Below, piece after piece: positions 1 to 7,362 of a DNA stretch of 13,326 nt. The DNA comes from an uncultured Altererythrobacter sp. GTDB lineage: Bacteria; Pseudomonadota; Alphaproteobacteria; Sphingomonadales; Sphingomonadaceae. The stretch's first letter is position 1; each line of letters opens with the position of its first letter. The translations under genes were made by a program, and so were the position numbers. Under the pieces are notes generated by a model. The model saw nothing but the letters and a program-made list of their open reading frames with translations. It was not told the origin of the DNA and did no database searches. The DNA lies in the NCBI GenBank assembly GCA_946885545.1, contig CAMPGP010000034.1, forward strand, positions 1 through 13,326, in the 5' to 3' direction.

Positions 1-1014
1 GCCGAAGCCTTCGTCGCCCTTGCGCTGGATGAACTCGAAGAACACCGGGCCGACCTGCGCCTCGGCAAAGATCTGCAGCAGCAGGCGGGGCTGGCCGCCT
101 TCGGTCGTGCCGTCGAGCAGGATGCCGCGGGCCTTGAGTTTTTCCACGTCTTCGCCGTGGCCGGGCAGCCGCTCGGGCAACATCTCGTAATAGGTTTCGG
201 GCGGCGCGGTCATGAAGGGCACCCCGAACTCCTTCAAGCGGTCCCAGCAGGCGACGAGATCGTCGCAGATCAGCGCGATGTGCTGAATGCCCTCGCCGTT
301 GAACGCGCGCAGATACTCCTCGATCTGGCCCTTTCCGCCTTCGCCTTCCTCGTTGAGGGGGATGCGGATCTTGCCATCGGGCGCGGTCAGCGCCTTGGAG
401 GTCAGTCCGGTGTATTCGCCCTTGATGTCGAAGAAGCGAATCTCGCGGAAGTTGAACAGCTTCTCGTACCAGTCGGCCCAGTAGGCCATGCGTCCGGCAT
501 AGACGTTGTGGGTCAGGTGATCGATCACGTTGAAGCCTGCGCCGACCGGCTGACGATCCACACCTTCGAGGTAGCGGAAGTCGATGTCGTAGATCGATAG
601 GCCTTCGCCGTTCGCATCGGGATAACGGTCGATCAGATAGACACTGGCGCCGCCGATGCCCTTGATCGCTGGGATGGCGAGTTCCATCGGCCCAGTCTCG
701 GTCTCGACCGGCTGCGCGCCGGCCTCCATCAGGTGATCCCATGCGGCCTGGGCATCGCGTACGCGAAAGGCCATGCCACAGGCCGAGGGGCCGTGCTCCT
801 GCGCGAAATACCAGGCCGCGCTGTGCGGCTCGTAGTTGGTGACGAGATTGATCCCGCCCTGACGCCAGAGGTGCACGTCCTTGCTGCGGTGGGTCGCGAC
901 GTGGGTAAAGCCCATCGCCTCGAAAACCGGTTCGAGCATCCCTTTTTCGGGGGCGCAGAATTCGACGAACTCGAAGCCGTCGAGGCCGGCGGGATTCTCG
1001 AACAGATCGGGCAT
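1..1014 (-). CDS. hpd: 4-hydroxyphenylpyruvate dioxygenase (partial, C-terminus beyond window)
   Basis: The enzyme converts 4-hydroxyphenylpyruvate to homogentisate in cytosolic tyrosine catabolism, using a mononuclear Fe(II). 338 codons are visible from ATG at 1014; the family is usually about 350-370 residues, so only a short C-terminal tail is missing. The protein begins [19 protein letters not shown] and shows the two vicinal-oxygen-chelate halves. The expected iron ligands are all present: His166 in the VIDHLTHNV segment, His245 in GIQHIAL, and Glu327 in the FFEFIQRKG segment. The start is fixed by a strong ribosome binding site (TAAAGGAGAT on the minus strand, 1021-1030) six bases upstream. 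The gene is divergent from the ftsB-like gene and has its own promoter with an embedded palindrome, which points to control by a repressor. No other tyrosine-degradation gene is in the window. Identification is very secure. Confidence 0.96.
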   Translation of the reverse strand, partial: MPDLFENPAGLDGFEFVEFCAPEKGMLEPVFEAMGFTHVATHRSKDVHLWRQGGINLVTNYEPHSAAWYFAQEHGPSACGMAFRVRDAQAAWDHLMEAGAQPVETETGPMELAIPAIKGIGGASVYLIDRYPDANGEGLSIYDIDFRYLEGVDRQPVGAGFNVIDHLTHNVYAGRMAYWADWYEKLFNFREIRFFDIKGEYTGLTSKALTAPDGKIRIPLNEEGEGGKGQIEEYLRAFNGEGIQHIALICDDLVACWDRLKEFGVPFMTAPPETYYEMLPERLPGHGEDVEKLKARGILLDGTTEGGQPRLLLQIFAEAQVGPVFFEFIQRKGDEGFG

Positions 1015-1030
1015 ACACGTATCTCCTTTA

Positions 1031-1050
1031 TTGGTTTCAACTGTAACCAA
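1031..1050. promoter_or_regulatory. 20-bp palindromic operator candidate over the hpd -10 box
   Basis: The arms TTGGTT (1031-1036) and AACCAA (1045-1050) are perfectly inverted around an 8-bp centre in which CA and TG are also symmetric, so 16 of 20 positions are palindromic. The site covers the predicted -10 box and start point of hpd, so a dimer bound here would block initiation. The size and symmetry suit a MarR-type or similar winged-helix repressor. The regulator itself is not encoded in the window, so its family is inference. Confidence 0.6.
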
Positions 1051-1068
1051 TTTGGACCCGCATTGCAA
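1040..1068 (-). promoter_or_regulatory. hpd promoter (-35/-10) with adjacent RBS
   Basis: On the minus strand a -35 box TTGCAA (1063-1068, 4/6 to consensus) is separated by exactly 17 bases from a -10 box TACAGT (1040-1045, 4/6). The predicted transcript start is near 1033, giving a leader of under 20 bases that contains the Shine-Dalgarno sequence at 1021-1030. The assignment is by eye; spacing and position make it convincing. Confidence 0.6.
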
Positions 1069-1162
1069 GGCCGGGCCGACGAGAACGACGCAATCGGGCA
1101 ACGTTTGGCGGCAATCGCGTGGCAATCGTCGTAAAGGGGTCAACTGGGGCCACAAACCGCTT

Positions 1163-1186
1163 GAATCGCGGCGTTAACTGTGATTC
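1163..1186. promoter_or_regulatory. Pair of GANTC (CcrM-type methylation) sites upstream of the ftsB-like gene
   Basis: GAATC at 1163-1167 and GATTC at 1182-1186 both match GANTC, the site methylated by CcrM in alphaproteobacteria. They lie 15 bp apart, with the palindrome GTTAAC (1173-1178) between them, immediately before the ATG at 1198. GANTC in promoters of division genes is known to tie expression to replication in Caulobacter; a role here is inference. No clear -35/-10 pair was found in this stretch. Confidence 0.35.
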
Positions 1187-1197
1187 TGTCGCAATCG

Positions 1198-1521
1198 ATG
1201 ACGCGCGAGGGACACAAGATAACTTTGCCGAGGGAGCAGCTCACCCAGGGGCTGGCCCTGGCGTTGCTCCTCCTGCTGATGGGGCTCGCGATCGCAGGGC
1301 CCAGCGGTCTGCTTGCGTGGGGCGAGAACGAGCAGCTTCTCGAACAGCGCAAGGCCCGCATCGCCGTCCTGACCGAAGAGCGGGACGCGCTGCAGAACCG
1401 CGTCGGCCTGCTCGATCCCAACCATGCCGACCCTGACCAGGTGGGAGAGCTGCTGCGGCGGAACTTCAACGTCGTGCACCCCGACGAGGTCGTGCTGATC
1501 CTCGACCAGCCGGGCGAGTAA
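1198..1521 (+). CDS. FtsB/DivIC-family septum formation initiator
   Basis: This is a small bitopic inner-membrane protein of the divisome type; FtsB partners FtsL and FtsQ in septal peptidoglycan synthesis. From ATG 1198 it is 107 residues: a short basic N-terminus, one membrane segment (about residues 16-40), then a charged heptad-like coiled coil (about 43-72, from GENEQLLEQRKARIAVLTEE), ending in NFNVVHPDEVVLIL, a typical ending for alphaproteobacterial members. An in-frame GTG at 1180 would add six residues; neither start has a good ribosome binding site, and I prefer the ATG because it leaves the two GANTC sites in the upstream region. A gene of this type just before pdhA is a recurrent alphaproteobacterial arrangement. 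The family call is firm; whether it is the functional FtsB is likely but untested. Confidence 0.85.
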   Translation: MTREGHKITLPREQLTQGLALALLLLLMGLAIAGPSGLLAWGENEQLLEQRKARIAVLTEERDALQNRVGLLDPNHADPDQVGELLRRNFNVVHPDEVVLILDQPGE

Positions 1522-1575
1522 CCGCGGCGCAACTTGCCGTTACGGAAATTTCGTATTCATCGCAGCTTGCGGGCG

Positions 1576-1605
1576 TTGCGCGCGCGCGCGCCTTGCGCTT
1601 ATAGG
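1576..1605 (+). promoter_or_regulatory. Possible pdhA promoter
   Basis: TTGCGC (1576-1581) and TATAGG (1600-1605) are separated by 18 bp, about 60 bp before the pdhA start. The matches to consensus are modest (3/6 and 4/6). The spacer consists largely of an alternating CG run (1578-1591). The gap from 1522 to 1667 holds no gene and no clear terminator, so pdhA could also be read from the ftsB-like gene upstream. Confidence 0.3.
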
Positions 1606-1667
1606 CGGCGCATGCCGCGCGGCGCGGCGCACCTCCCCAGGTGATCGCGACAATCGAGGAAAGAGAT

Positions 1668-2750
1668 TTGGCCAGAACCGCCAAGACCCGCAAGACGCCC
1701 GCCAACAACAAGGGCGCGGCCGACAGCTCCGAGTTTGCGCTGCACAGCCTCCAGGAAGCGTTCGAGAAGGCCAAGAGCTATAGCGCGTCCGAAGACCAGT
1801 TGATGGAATTCTATCGGCAGATGCTGCTCATCCGCCGGTTCGAGGAGAAGGCGGGCCAGCTCTACGGTCTCGGCCTGATCGGCGGCTTCTGTCACCTCTA
1901 CATCGGGCAGGAAGCGGTTGCGATCGGGCTCCAGAGCGCGCTCGACAACGACACCGACAGCGTGATCACCGGATACCGCGATCACGGTCACATGCTCGCC
2001 TACGGCATCGATCCGAAGGTCATCATGGCGGAGCTCACGGGGCGCCAGGCGGGCATCTCGAAGGGCAAGGGCGGATCGATGCACATGTTCAGCACCGAGC
2101 ATAAGTTCTACGGCGGTCACGGTATCGTCGGTGCGCAGGTCGCGCTCGGCGGCGGGCTGGCGCTGGCGCACCAGTACAACGAGGACGGCGGCCTCTGCCT
2201 CGCCTATTTCGGCGACGGCGCCGCGAACCAGGGCCAGGTCTACGAGACCTTCAACATGGCCAGCCTGTGGAAGCTGCCGATCGTGTTCGTGATCGAGAAC
2301 AACCAGTACGCGATGGGCACCAGCACCGCGCGCTCCAGCGCGGAAACCGAATTCCACCGCCGCGGCACCGCGTTCCGTATCCCCGGGATGGAGGTCAACG
2401 GGATGGACGTGCTCGAAGTGCGCGCCGCGGCCGAGGTCGCGTTCAAGCACGTGCGCGAGGGCAAGGGCCCCGTGCTCATGGAGCTCAACACCTATCGCTA
2501 TCGCGGGCATTCGATGTCCGACCCGGCGAAGTATCGCACGCGCGAGGAAGTGCAGGACGTGCGCGAACACAAGGATCCGATCGAGGGCCTGAAGAAGGTC
2601 CTGATCGAGAAGGGCAAGAGCGAGGACGACTTGAAGGCGATCGACAAGGAAATTCGCAAGATCGTGGCCGAAGCTGCGGATTTCTCGGAGAATTCGCCCG
2701 AGCCGGAAGCGAGCGAACTCTACACCGATGTCTTGGTGGAGGAGTACTGA
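1668..2750 (+). CDS. pdhA: Pyruvate dehydrogenase E1 component, alpha subunit
   Basis: This is the alpha subunit of the heterotetrameric E1 of the pyruvate dehydrogenase complex, which binds thiamine diphosphate and decarboxylates pyruvate in the cytosol. I choose TTG at 1668 as start because GAGGAAAGAG (1656-1665) is a good ribosome binding site just before it, giving 360 residues beginning MARTAKTRKTP. A GTG at 1641, in the same frame, would add nine residues but would contain that site. The ThDP-binding motif is intact, from GDG at 182-184 to NN at 211-212, and the E1-alpha loop YRYRGHSMSDP lies at about 276-286. The first ~25 residues are basic and low in complexity, as in other members. 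pdhB follows after 3 bp, so the two are one operon and should form an alpha2-beta2 enzyme. Confidence 0.96.
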   Translation: MARTAKTRKTPANNKGAADSSEFALHSLQEAFEKAKSYSASEDQLMEFYRQMLLIRRFEEKAGQLYGLGLIGGFCHLYIGQEAVAIGLQSALDNDTDSVITGYRDHGHMLAYGIDPKVIMAELTGRQAGISKGKGGSMHMFSTEHKFYGGHGIVGAQVALGGGLALAHQYNEDGGLCLAYFGDGAANQGQVYETFNMASLWKLPIVFVIENNQYAMGTSTARSSAETEFHRRGTAFRIPGMEVNGMDVLEVRAAAEVAFKHVREGKGPVLMELNTYRYRGHSMSDPAKYRTREEVQDVREHKDPIEGLKKVLIEKGKSEDDLKAIDKEIRKIVAEAADFSENSPEPEASELYTDVLVEEY

Positions 2751-2753
2751 GCC

Positions 2754-4130
2754 ATGGCGATCGAACTCAAGATGCCCGCGCTTTCGCCCACGATGGAAGA
2801 AGGCACGCTCGCCAAGTGGCTGGTCAAGGAAGGCGACGAGGTCGCTTCGGGCGACATCCTCGCCGAGATCGAGACCGACAAGGCGACGATGGAATTCGAA
2901 GCGGTCGACGAAGGCACTGTCGGCAAAATCGTGGTGCCCGAAGGGACCGAGAACGTGAAGGTCGGCACCGTCATCGCCGTGCTGGCGGGCGAGGGCGAAG
3001 ATGCCTCGGCCGTCGAAGCGCCTGCCGCCGCTGACGAGAGCAAGCCCGAGCCCGAAGCGAAGTCGGCCGATGAGCAAAAGGCCGCGATCACCCCAACCAA
3101 GTCCAAGTCGGAGCCCAAGTCCGACCCGGCGATCCCCGACGGCACCAACATGGCCAGCGTTACCGTGCGCGAGGCGCTGCGCGATGCCATGGCCGAGGAA
3201 ATGCGCCGCGACGAGCGCGTGTTCGTGATGGGCGAGGAAGTCGCCGAGTATCAGGGCGCCTACAAGGTCACCCAAGGCTTGCTCGAGGAATTCGGGCCGA
3301 AGCGCGTGATCGACACGCCGATCACCGAATACGGCTTCGCCGGCATCGGCACCGGCGCGGCGATGGGCGGCCTTCGCCCGATCGTCGAGTTCATGACCTT
3401 CAACTTCGCGATGCAGGCGATCGACCACATCGTGAACTCGGCGGCCAAGACCAACTACATGTCGGGCGGCCAGATGCGCTGCCCGGTGGTGTTCCGAGGG
3501 CCCAACGGCGCGGCGAGCCGCGTCGGTGCGCAGCACAGCCAGAATTACGGCCCGTGGTACGCCAGCGTCCCCGGCCTGATCGTGATCGCGCCCTACGACA
3601 GCTCCGATGCGAAGGGGCTGATGAAGGCCGCCATCCGCTGCGAGGATCCGGTCGTGTTCCTCGAGAACGAACTGATGTACGGCAAGACTTTCGAACTGCC
3701 CGAGATGGACGAGCACGTACTGCCGATCGGCAAGGCGCGGATCGTGCGCAAGGGTTCGGACGTCACCATCGTCAGCTACTCGATCGGCGTCGGCTTCTCG
3801 CTCGAAGCCGCCGAAAAGCTGTCCGAGGAAGGGATCGAGGCCGAGGTGATCGACCTGCGCACGCTGCGACCGCTCGACACGCAAACGATCCTCGAAAGCC
3901 TCGCCAAGACCAATCGCCTGGTGATCGCCGAGGAAGGCTGGCCGACCTGCTCGATCGCGTCCGAAGTGATCGCGGTGTGCATGGAGCAGGGCTTCGACCA
4001 TCTCGATGCGCCGGTCCTGCGGGTATGCAACGAGGACGTGCCACTGCCTTATGCCGCGAACCTCGAGAAGCTGGCGTTGATCGATGCGCGGCGCATCGTC
4101 GAGGCGGTGAAGAAGGTCTGCTACGTCTGA
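2754..4130 (+). CDS. pdhB: Pyruvate dehydrogenase E1 component, beta subunit with N-terminal lipoyl domain
   Basis: This is the beta subunit of pyruvate dehydrogenase E1. The 458 residues have three parts: a lipoyl domain (1-80) with the modified lysine expected at Lys43 in [12 protein letters not shown]; an Ala/Pro/Lys/Glu-rich flexible linker (about 80-130); and the E1-beta transketolase-type domain from about 133 ([11 protein letters not shown]) to the end, including the AANLEKLAL tail. An N-terminal lipoyl domain on E1-beta is characteristic of alphaproteobacterial PdhB and adds an acyl-carrying arm to the E1 itself. GGAGGAG at the end of pdhA serves as ribosome binding site. The E2 (pdhC) gene that often follows is absent: the next genes run in the opposite direction and end 15 bp away. 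Confidence 0.97.
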   Translation: MAIELKMPALSPTMEEGTLAKWLVKEGDEVASGDILAEIETDKATMEFEAVDEGTVGKIVVPEGTENVKVGTVIAVLAGEGEDASAVEAPAAADESKPEPEAKSADEQKAAITPTKSKSEPKSDPAIPDGTNMASVTVREALRDAMAEEMRRDERVFVMGEEVAEYQGAYKVTQGLLEEFGPKRVIDTPITEYGFAGIGTGAAMGGLRPIVEFMTFNFAMQAIDHIVNSAAKTNYMSGGQMRCPVVFRGPNGAASRVGAQHSQNYGPWYASVPGLIVIAPYDSSDAKGLMKAAIRCEDPVVFLENELMYGKTFELPEMDEHVLPIGKARIVRKGSDVTIVSYSIGVGFSLEAAEKLSEEGIEAEVIDLRTLRPLDTQTILESLAKTNRLVIAEEGWPTCSIASEVIAVCMEQGFDHLDAPVLRVCNEDVPLPYAANLEKLALIDARRIVEAVKKVCYV

Positions 4131-4145
4131 CAGGCGACCGGGTCG

Positions 4146-4835
4146 TCACCCGTTGACGGTGGCGACCCCGTCGTAGACATTGCAATCCGCGACCGTATCG
4201 GGGCTGTCGGGATCGCGCTGGTAAACCTCGGCGAGATCGCGGTTGTCGCGCACGTTGAAGGCCGCGGTCGCGCTGATGTCGTCGGCATGCGTGAACGCTG
4301 ACGAGATCAGCGGCTGGTACTCGTAGACTACTTCCACGAACATCACCGCCTCGCCCTCGAACGCGAAGATTTCCTCTCCCGCCGGGCCCATTCCGGGGAT
4401 CCCGCTCTGCAGACCATCGCCTTCGTAACCGTAGGTCGAGTGGCGCTCGAGCTCGCCCTTGCAGCGCTGCCAGTGGATATACTGCTGATCCTCGGTGCCG
4501 GGCACGACTTCCAAGCTGGAGAGGATCACCCGCCCGTGTTCGTAGAGGTCGAACTTCGATCCGGCCTGCACGTGCGCGCCGTAGATCACGTCGTTGACGT
4601 CGGTTTCGTAGAGCTTGGTTTCGCCCAGCAGTGAGTTCTCGCCCACGCGAGAGGCGTTGTCCGCCACCAGAACCGCGACTTGGCTGATGCGCATCTGCAC
4701 GATCGCCTGATTGGCCGATTCAACGCCCCACAGCCCCGCCGTCATCAGGAGCGGAGCGGCGAGCGCAAACTCGGTCATCGCCGTGCCATCGACGGACCGC
4801 CGCAAGCGGTCTGCGAGAGCGGCGAGCCGGATCAC
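4146..4835 (-). CDS. TadE-like membrane protein with HGR-ILSSLEV / IHWQRC core (operon A, gene 3)
   Basis: 229 residues, starting at GTG 4835, which overlaps the stop of the gene before it as GTGA. The N-terminus is a short basic stretch followed by TEFALAAPLLMTAGLWGVE (about 21-39), the TadE-type segment that anchors pseudopilin-like proteins in the inner membrane; the rest should be periplasmic. Conserved blocks shared with the paralogue at 7388-8053 are ADNASR (58-63), EHGRVILSSLEV (99-110), IHWQRC (120-125), YEYQPLI (171-177) and VRDNRDL (195-201). Two cysteines (125 and 218) are in similar places in the paralogue (128 and 221), so a disulphide is plausible. The function beyond TadE/TadG-family membership is unknown. 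A longer reading to 5036 is only a frame extension through the upstream gene. Confidence 0.8.
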   Translation of the reverse strand: MIRLAALADRLRRSVDGTAMTEFALAAPLLMTAGLWGVESANQAIVQMRISQVAVLVADNASRVGENSLLGETKLYETDVNDVIYGAHVQAGSKFDLYEHGRVILSSLEVVPGTEDQQYIHWQRCKGELERHSTYGYEGDGLQSGIPGMGPAGEEIFAFEGEAVMFVEVVYEYQPLISSAFTHADDISATAAFNVRDNRDLAEVYQRDPDSPDTVADCNVYDGVATVNG

Positions 4836-5419
4836 GGGCAATTCCCGATCGTCATCAGCTCGGCCTGCTCGCCATACGGCTGATTGCGAAGCACGGTGGT
4901 GGCTTCGGTTCTGACGGTATCGGGCAGTCCGGCGAATGCGGCCACCCCGAACGGGCGGAGATAGCTGACCGAAACGACGTAGAGGACCGCGTCCCGCGCG
5001 CCGCCCAGGCCTGCCATGCCGCGATCCTCGTCCCACGTCCCGTTGCCGTTCGCGTCCTCGAACGGTTCCCCGTCGCCGCAGCTGCCGTTGCCATCGATGT
5101 CGCTGTAATCCTCCGGGCGCGAGACATCGGTGAAGCGTGCGTAGGACCGGCGTTCGAAAGTGACCTCGGCATCGGGCATCAGGTCGTGGACTGCCTCGGT
5201 CACCCGCGCGTCGATCTGGTTCAGGCGCGAATGTGCGCCCTCGATTCCGGAATCGCGTGCGGCCTTCTGGATCGCGCCCTGCAGCTGCGACTGGACGTAG
5301 TAGTTGTAGCCCATGTCGAACATGCCGAGCAGAAGCAGCAGCAGGACCGGCGCGATGAGAGCGAACTCCACCAGCGCGGCGCCCTGGCGATCGCCTGCAA
5401 GATTCCGCAGCGGTCTCAC
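4832..5419 (-). CDS. TadE-like pilus-assembly family protein with Asp/Asn-rich loop (operon A, gene 2)
   Basis: 195 residues from GTG 5419, overlapping the TGA of the vWA gene (GTGA). The TadE domain occupies the N-terminus: a basic leader, then GAALVEFALIAPVLLLLLLG (13-32) with the conserved Glu18 and a membrane helix, then an amphipathic helix. Residues 107-134 form an acidic loop rich in Asp, Asn and Gly: DIDGNG at 107-112 and D122-x-N124-x-N126-G-x-W-D130-x-D132-x-G134. This spacing resembles dockerin- or thrombospondin-3-type calcium loops, so metal binding is inferred. Cys114 in the loop and Cys194 in the terminal Cys-Pro are the only cysteines and match cysteines 122 and 197 of the paralogue. 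Periplasmic, anchored in the inner membrane; probably works with the vWA protein encoded just upstream. Confidence 0.85.
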   Translation of the reverse strand: MRPLRNLAGDRQGAALVEFALIAPVLLLLLLGMFDMGYNYYVQSQLQGAIQKAARDSGIEGAHSRLNQIDARVTEAVHDLMPDAEVTFERRSYARFTDVSRPEDYSDIDGNGSCGDGEPFEDANGNGTWDEDRGMAGLGGARDAVLYVVSVSYLRPFGVAAFAGLPDTVRTEATTVLRNQPYGEQAELMTIGNCP

Positions 5420-7314
5420 CGGCTGACCCTGAGGTCGCTCATGCTCTCGGCGATGGCGGCAAACGACGCGTTGAGCTCGGCGGCGTCGGCGGCTTCGAAG
5501 TAGCGGCCTTCGCCAGCGCAATCCTTCATCACATCGGTAAGCGTGATGCCGAAGCCGATCACCCATACGGTGACGTTTTTGCGGCGCACTTCGCCACACG
5601 CGAAAGCGAAGCGGCGTTCGACCGTTTGGGTTAGCGAGAGCGAGGAATCCTCGGACCACCGGCGCTGGTCGAGCGGCTCGAAGCCATAGCTGGAGTAGCT
5701 GAGGTCGAGTGGCGCCGTCTCGCCGTCGGTCAGGAAGATCAGGTGCCGGCCAGTGGTCGAGTTCGTGCTGTCGGCGTTCTCGGCCGCGAACAAGCCGGTC
5801 GGGGAAATCAGGCGTCCGCCCCAGATCATCCCGATGTCGTGATAGGTGCTGCCGTGCGGATGAAGCGTGCCGAGATAGCTCTGAAGCTCATCCGGCGTCA
5901 TTTCGGTAAGTTTGCGCGCCTGAGCGGGACAGGCGGCGGAATCGAGGCCGATCGGCGACACATAGTCGGCCTCGGTCCTCACTTCGGCGGTCGTGAAACT
6001 GCCGGAGCCGTTCCAGTGCAGCGAGCGGCCGAAGATGAACTGCGGCATCATCGGACGCCACTGGGTGGCCGGGTCGCCGCTGCTCGGCACGCGGTCGATG
6101 TCGAGGTCGAGCGCGCGGCCGAGATCGACGGCGCTGTAGTCCGCGATCTCGTACGTATCGCGCTCCTCGATGCAGCCGTTGCCGGCGGTGCGCCAGTTGG
6201 AAACGTCGTACTCCATCTGGTCGTAGCGCCACTGCTTCTTGCTCAGCAGCGCCGGTTCCTGAATCTTGCGGTACGTGTCGACGTAGTTGTTGTAGGTATG
6301 CTTGCGCACGACGCAGGTCGTGTCGTTGAGCGCCGTCGAATAGCTGTCGCCGGTTCGCGTGCGCGTGTAAGTCCATTCCTTGCGCACGCCGGGGAGCGGC
6401 TCATCGACCTCTTCCTCGGTATAGCTGGTCTCGTCGGTCGTGGTCTGGACGTTGCTGCCCGGGCGGGTAGGGCAGTGGTAGCCCTTCAGCTCGGTGAAGC
6501 TGGCCTGATAGGTCGAGTGGTCGACCACCGTGATCGAACCCGAGACCTTCGTGACCCCGGTGGTATAGGTTCTGCTAGTCGGGCTCGAGAGGTCGGCGAT
6601 CTTCTCGCGCGACTGATAGTCCCAAGTGTCGGTCACCCATTCGTCGAGCAGCAGGTGCCCTACGTTGACGTTGGTCGAATAGGGGACGAAGCCGTACCGA
6701 ATGCGCGACCCGGACTGCGCCGCCGCGGCGAGCTGCGCGTGAAATGTAGCGATCGTCTCCTTCATCGTCTCGATTCGCGAGAGTGAGTCGCCGGGATTGA
6801 TCTGTTCCATGGATCCGGTGACGTCGAGAACCATCATCACGTCGGTGTTGGCGAAGTTGAGCTGCGCCTCGCAAACCACCTCGACCGGCACTTCATCGAA
6901 TCCGAAGATCCGCATGATCGTGGTCGGCACTTTCACGCTGGCGGCGCCCGATATCGCGAAGTCATCCTCCAGCGTCATCACGAAGTCACGATCTTCGGTG
7001 CCGTAGGCCCCGGTGCGGAAATTGATGTTGAAGAAGCGCTGACCCATCTCGGCCACTTCGTCCGAGATCTCTCCGGTAACCGCGACTTGCGAGCCGAGAC
7101 GCTTGCGCGCGGCGAGCACACCCGCGTCGCAGGCCTGCTGCAACCGGCTCTGGCTGAGATAGGAGCGGCCCATATCGATCCCGCCGCCGACCATCGCCAG
7201 GATCGGTGCGATCGCTGCGGCGATGATCGCCAGCGCGTTCCCCGACCGGTCGCGCGCGAGCCGGGAGATCAGGCCTGCCGTCGAGCGGCGCAGGGGGGCG
7301 GGGCAGCTTTCCAC
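5416..7314 (-). CDS. TadG-like von Willebrand factor A domain protein (operon A, gene 1)
   Basis: 632 residues from GTG 7314, with TAAGG seven bases upstream as ribosome binding site. Residues 22-75 form the TadE/G-like N-terminal segment (RDRSGNALAI, a hydrophobic helix, then GIDMGRSYLSQSRLQQACDAGVLA in pieces), which anchors Flp-assembly proteins. A vWA domain follows, with metal-site (MIDAS) motif D164-V-T-G-S168 and a second block FLTDGE with Asp about 530. Between them, about residues 235-420, is a long Thr/Tyr/Ser-rich insertion that differs strongly from the paralogue. The canonical MIDAS reads DxSxS; here Thr replaces the first Ser, a substitution also seen in the paralogue. In alphaproteobacterial Tad loci TadG helps assemble or anchor Flp pili; here no other Tad component is in the window, so an adhesion or surface-scaffold role is inference. 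Confidence 0.88.
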   Translation of the reverse strand: MESCPAPLRRSTAGLISRLARDRSGNALAIIAAAIAPILAMVGGGIDMGRSYLSQSRLQQACDAGVLAARKRLGSQVAVTGEISDEVAEMGQRFFNINFRTGAYGTEDRDFVMTLEDDFAISGAASVKVPTTIMRIFGFDEVPVEVVCEAQLNFANTDVMMVLDVTGSMEQINPGDSLSRIETMKETIATFHAQLAAAAQSGSRIRYGFVPYSTNVNVGHLLLDEWVTDTWDYQSREKIADLSSPTSRTYTTGVTKVSGSITVVDHSTYQASFTELKGYHCPTRPGSNVQTTTDETSYTEEEVDEPLPGVRKEWTYTRTRTGDSYSTALNDTTCVVRKHTYNNYVDTYRKIQEPALLSKKQWRYDQMEYDVSNWRTAGNGCIEERDTYEIADYSAVDLGRALDLDIDRVPSSGDPATQWRPMMPQFIFGRSLHWNGSGSFTTAEVRTEADYVSPIGLDSAACPAQARKLTEMTPDELQSYLGTLHPHGSTYHDIGMIWGGRLISPTGLFAAENADSTNSTTGRHLIFLTDGETAPLDLSYSSYGFEPLDQRRWSEDSSLSLTQTVERRFAFACGEVRRKNVTVWVIGFGITLTDVMKDCAGEGRYFEAADAAELNASFAAIAESMSDLRVSR

Positions 7315-7333
7315 CGCTCGGCCTTAGGCGAGA

Positions 7334-7362
7334 CCCTGTAAGCGTATCGCAAACTTACAGGG
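7334..7362. repeat. Perfect 9-bp inverted repeat between the two tad-like operons
   Basis: CCCTGTAAG (7334-7342) and CTTACAGGG (7354-7362) are exact inverted copies around an 11-base centre. The repeat lies in the 73-bp gap between the end of operon B and the start of operon A. As RNA on the minus strand it would fold into a hairpin, but no U-run follows, so it is not a standard terminator. As DNA its TGTAAG...CTTACA arms look like a dimeric (TetR-type) operator. The two readings cannot be told apart by eye. Confidence 0.6.

Noticed and set aside
1578..1591. 14-base alternating GC run as a Z-DNA or regulatory element
   Set aside because: Such runs are expected by chance in a GC-rich genome; nothing else supports a function apart from its place in a weak promoter spacer.
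1599..4001. An 800-codon open frame on the minus strand opposite pdhA and pdhB
   Set aside because: It is antisense to two unmistakable genes. Its His/Arg/Asp-rich, domain-free translation is what the complement of GC-rich codons yields, so the length reflects base composition.
4139..4152. CGGGT-CGTC-ACCCG hairpin between pdhB and the convergent operon as a terminator
   Set aside because: The stem is only 5 bp, no T-run follows on either strand, and it overlaps the stop codon of the operon A gene 3.
4836..5659. Long N-terminal extensions of the TadE-like genes (minus-strand frames running to 5036, 5659, 8278 and 8787)
   Set aside because: The extensions overlap upstream genes in another frame. 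Starts at 4835, 5419, 8053 and 8640 put the TadE membrane segment near the N-terminus and give the tight overlaps typical of coupled genes.
5743..6786. A 347-codon plus-strand frame opposite the operon A vWA gene, and a similar 368-codon frame at 8841-9947
   Set aside because: Both lie wholly within vWA genes supported by MIDAS motifs and paralogy, and their translations show no recognisable domain. They are antisense shadows.
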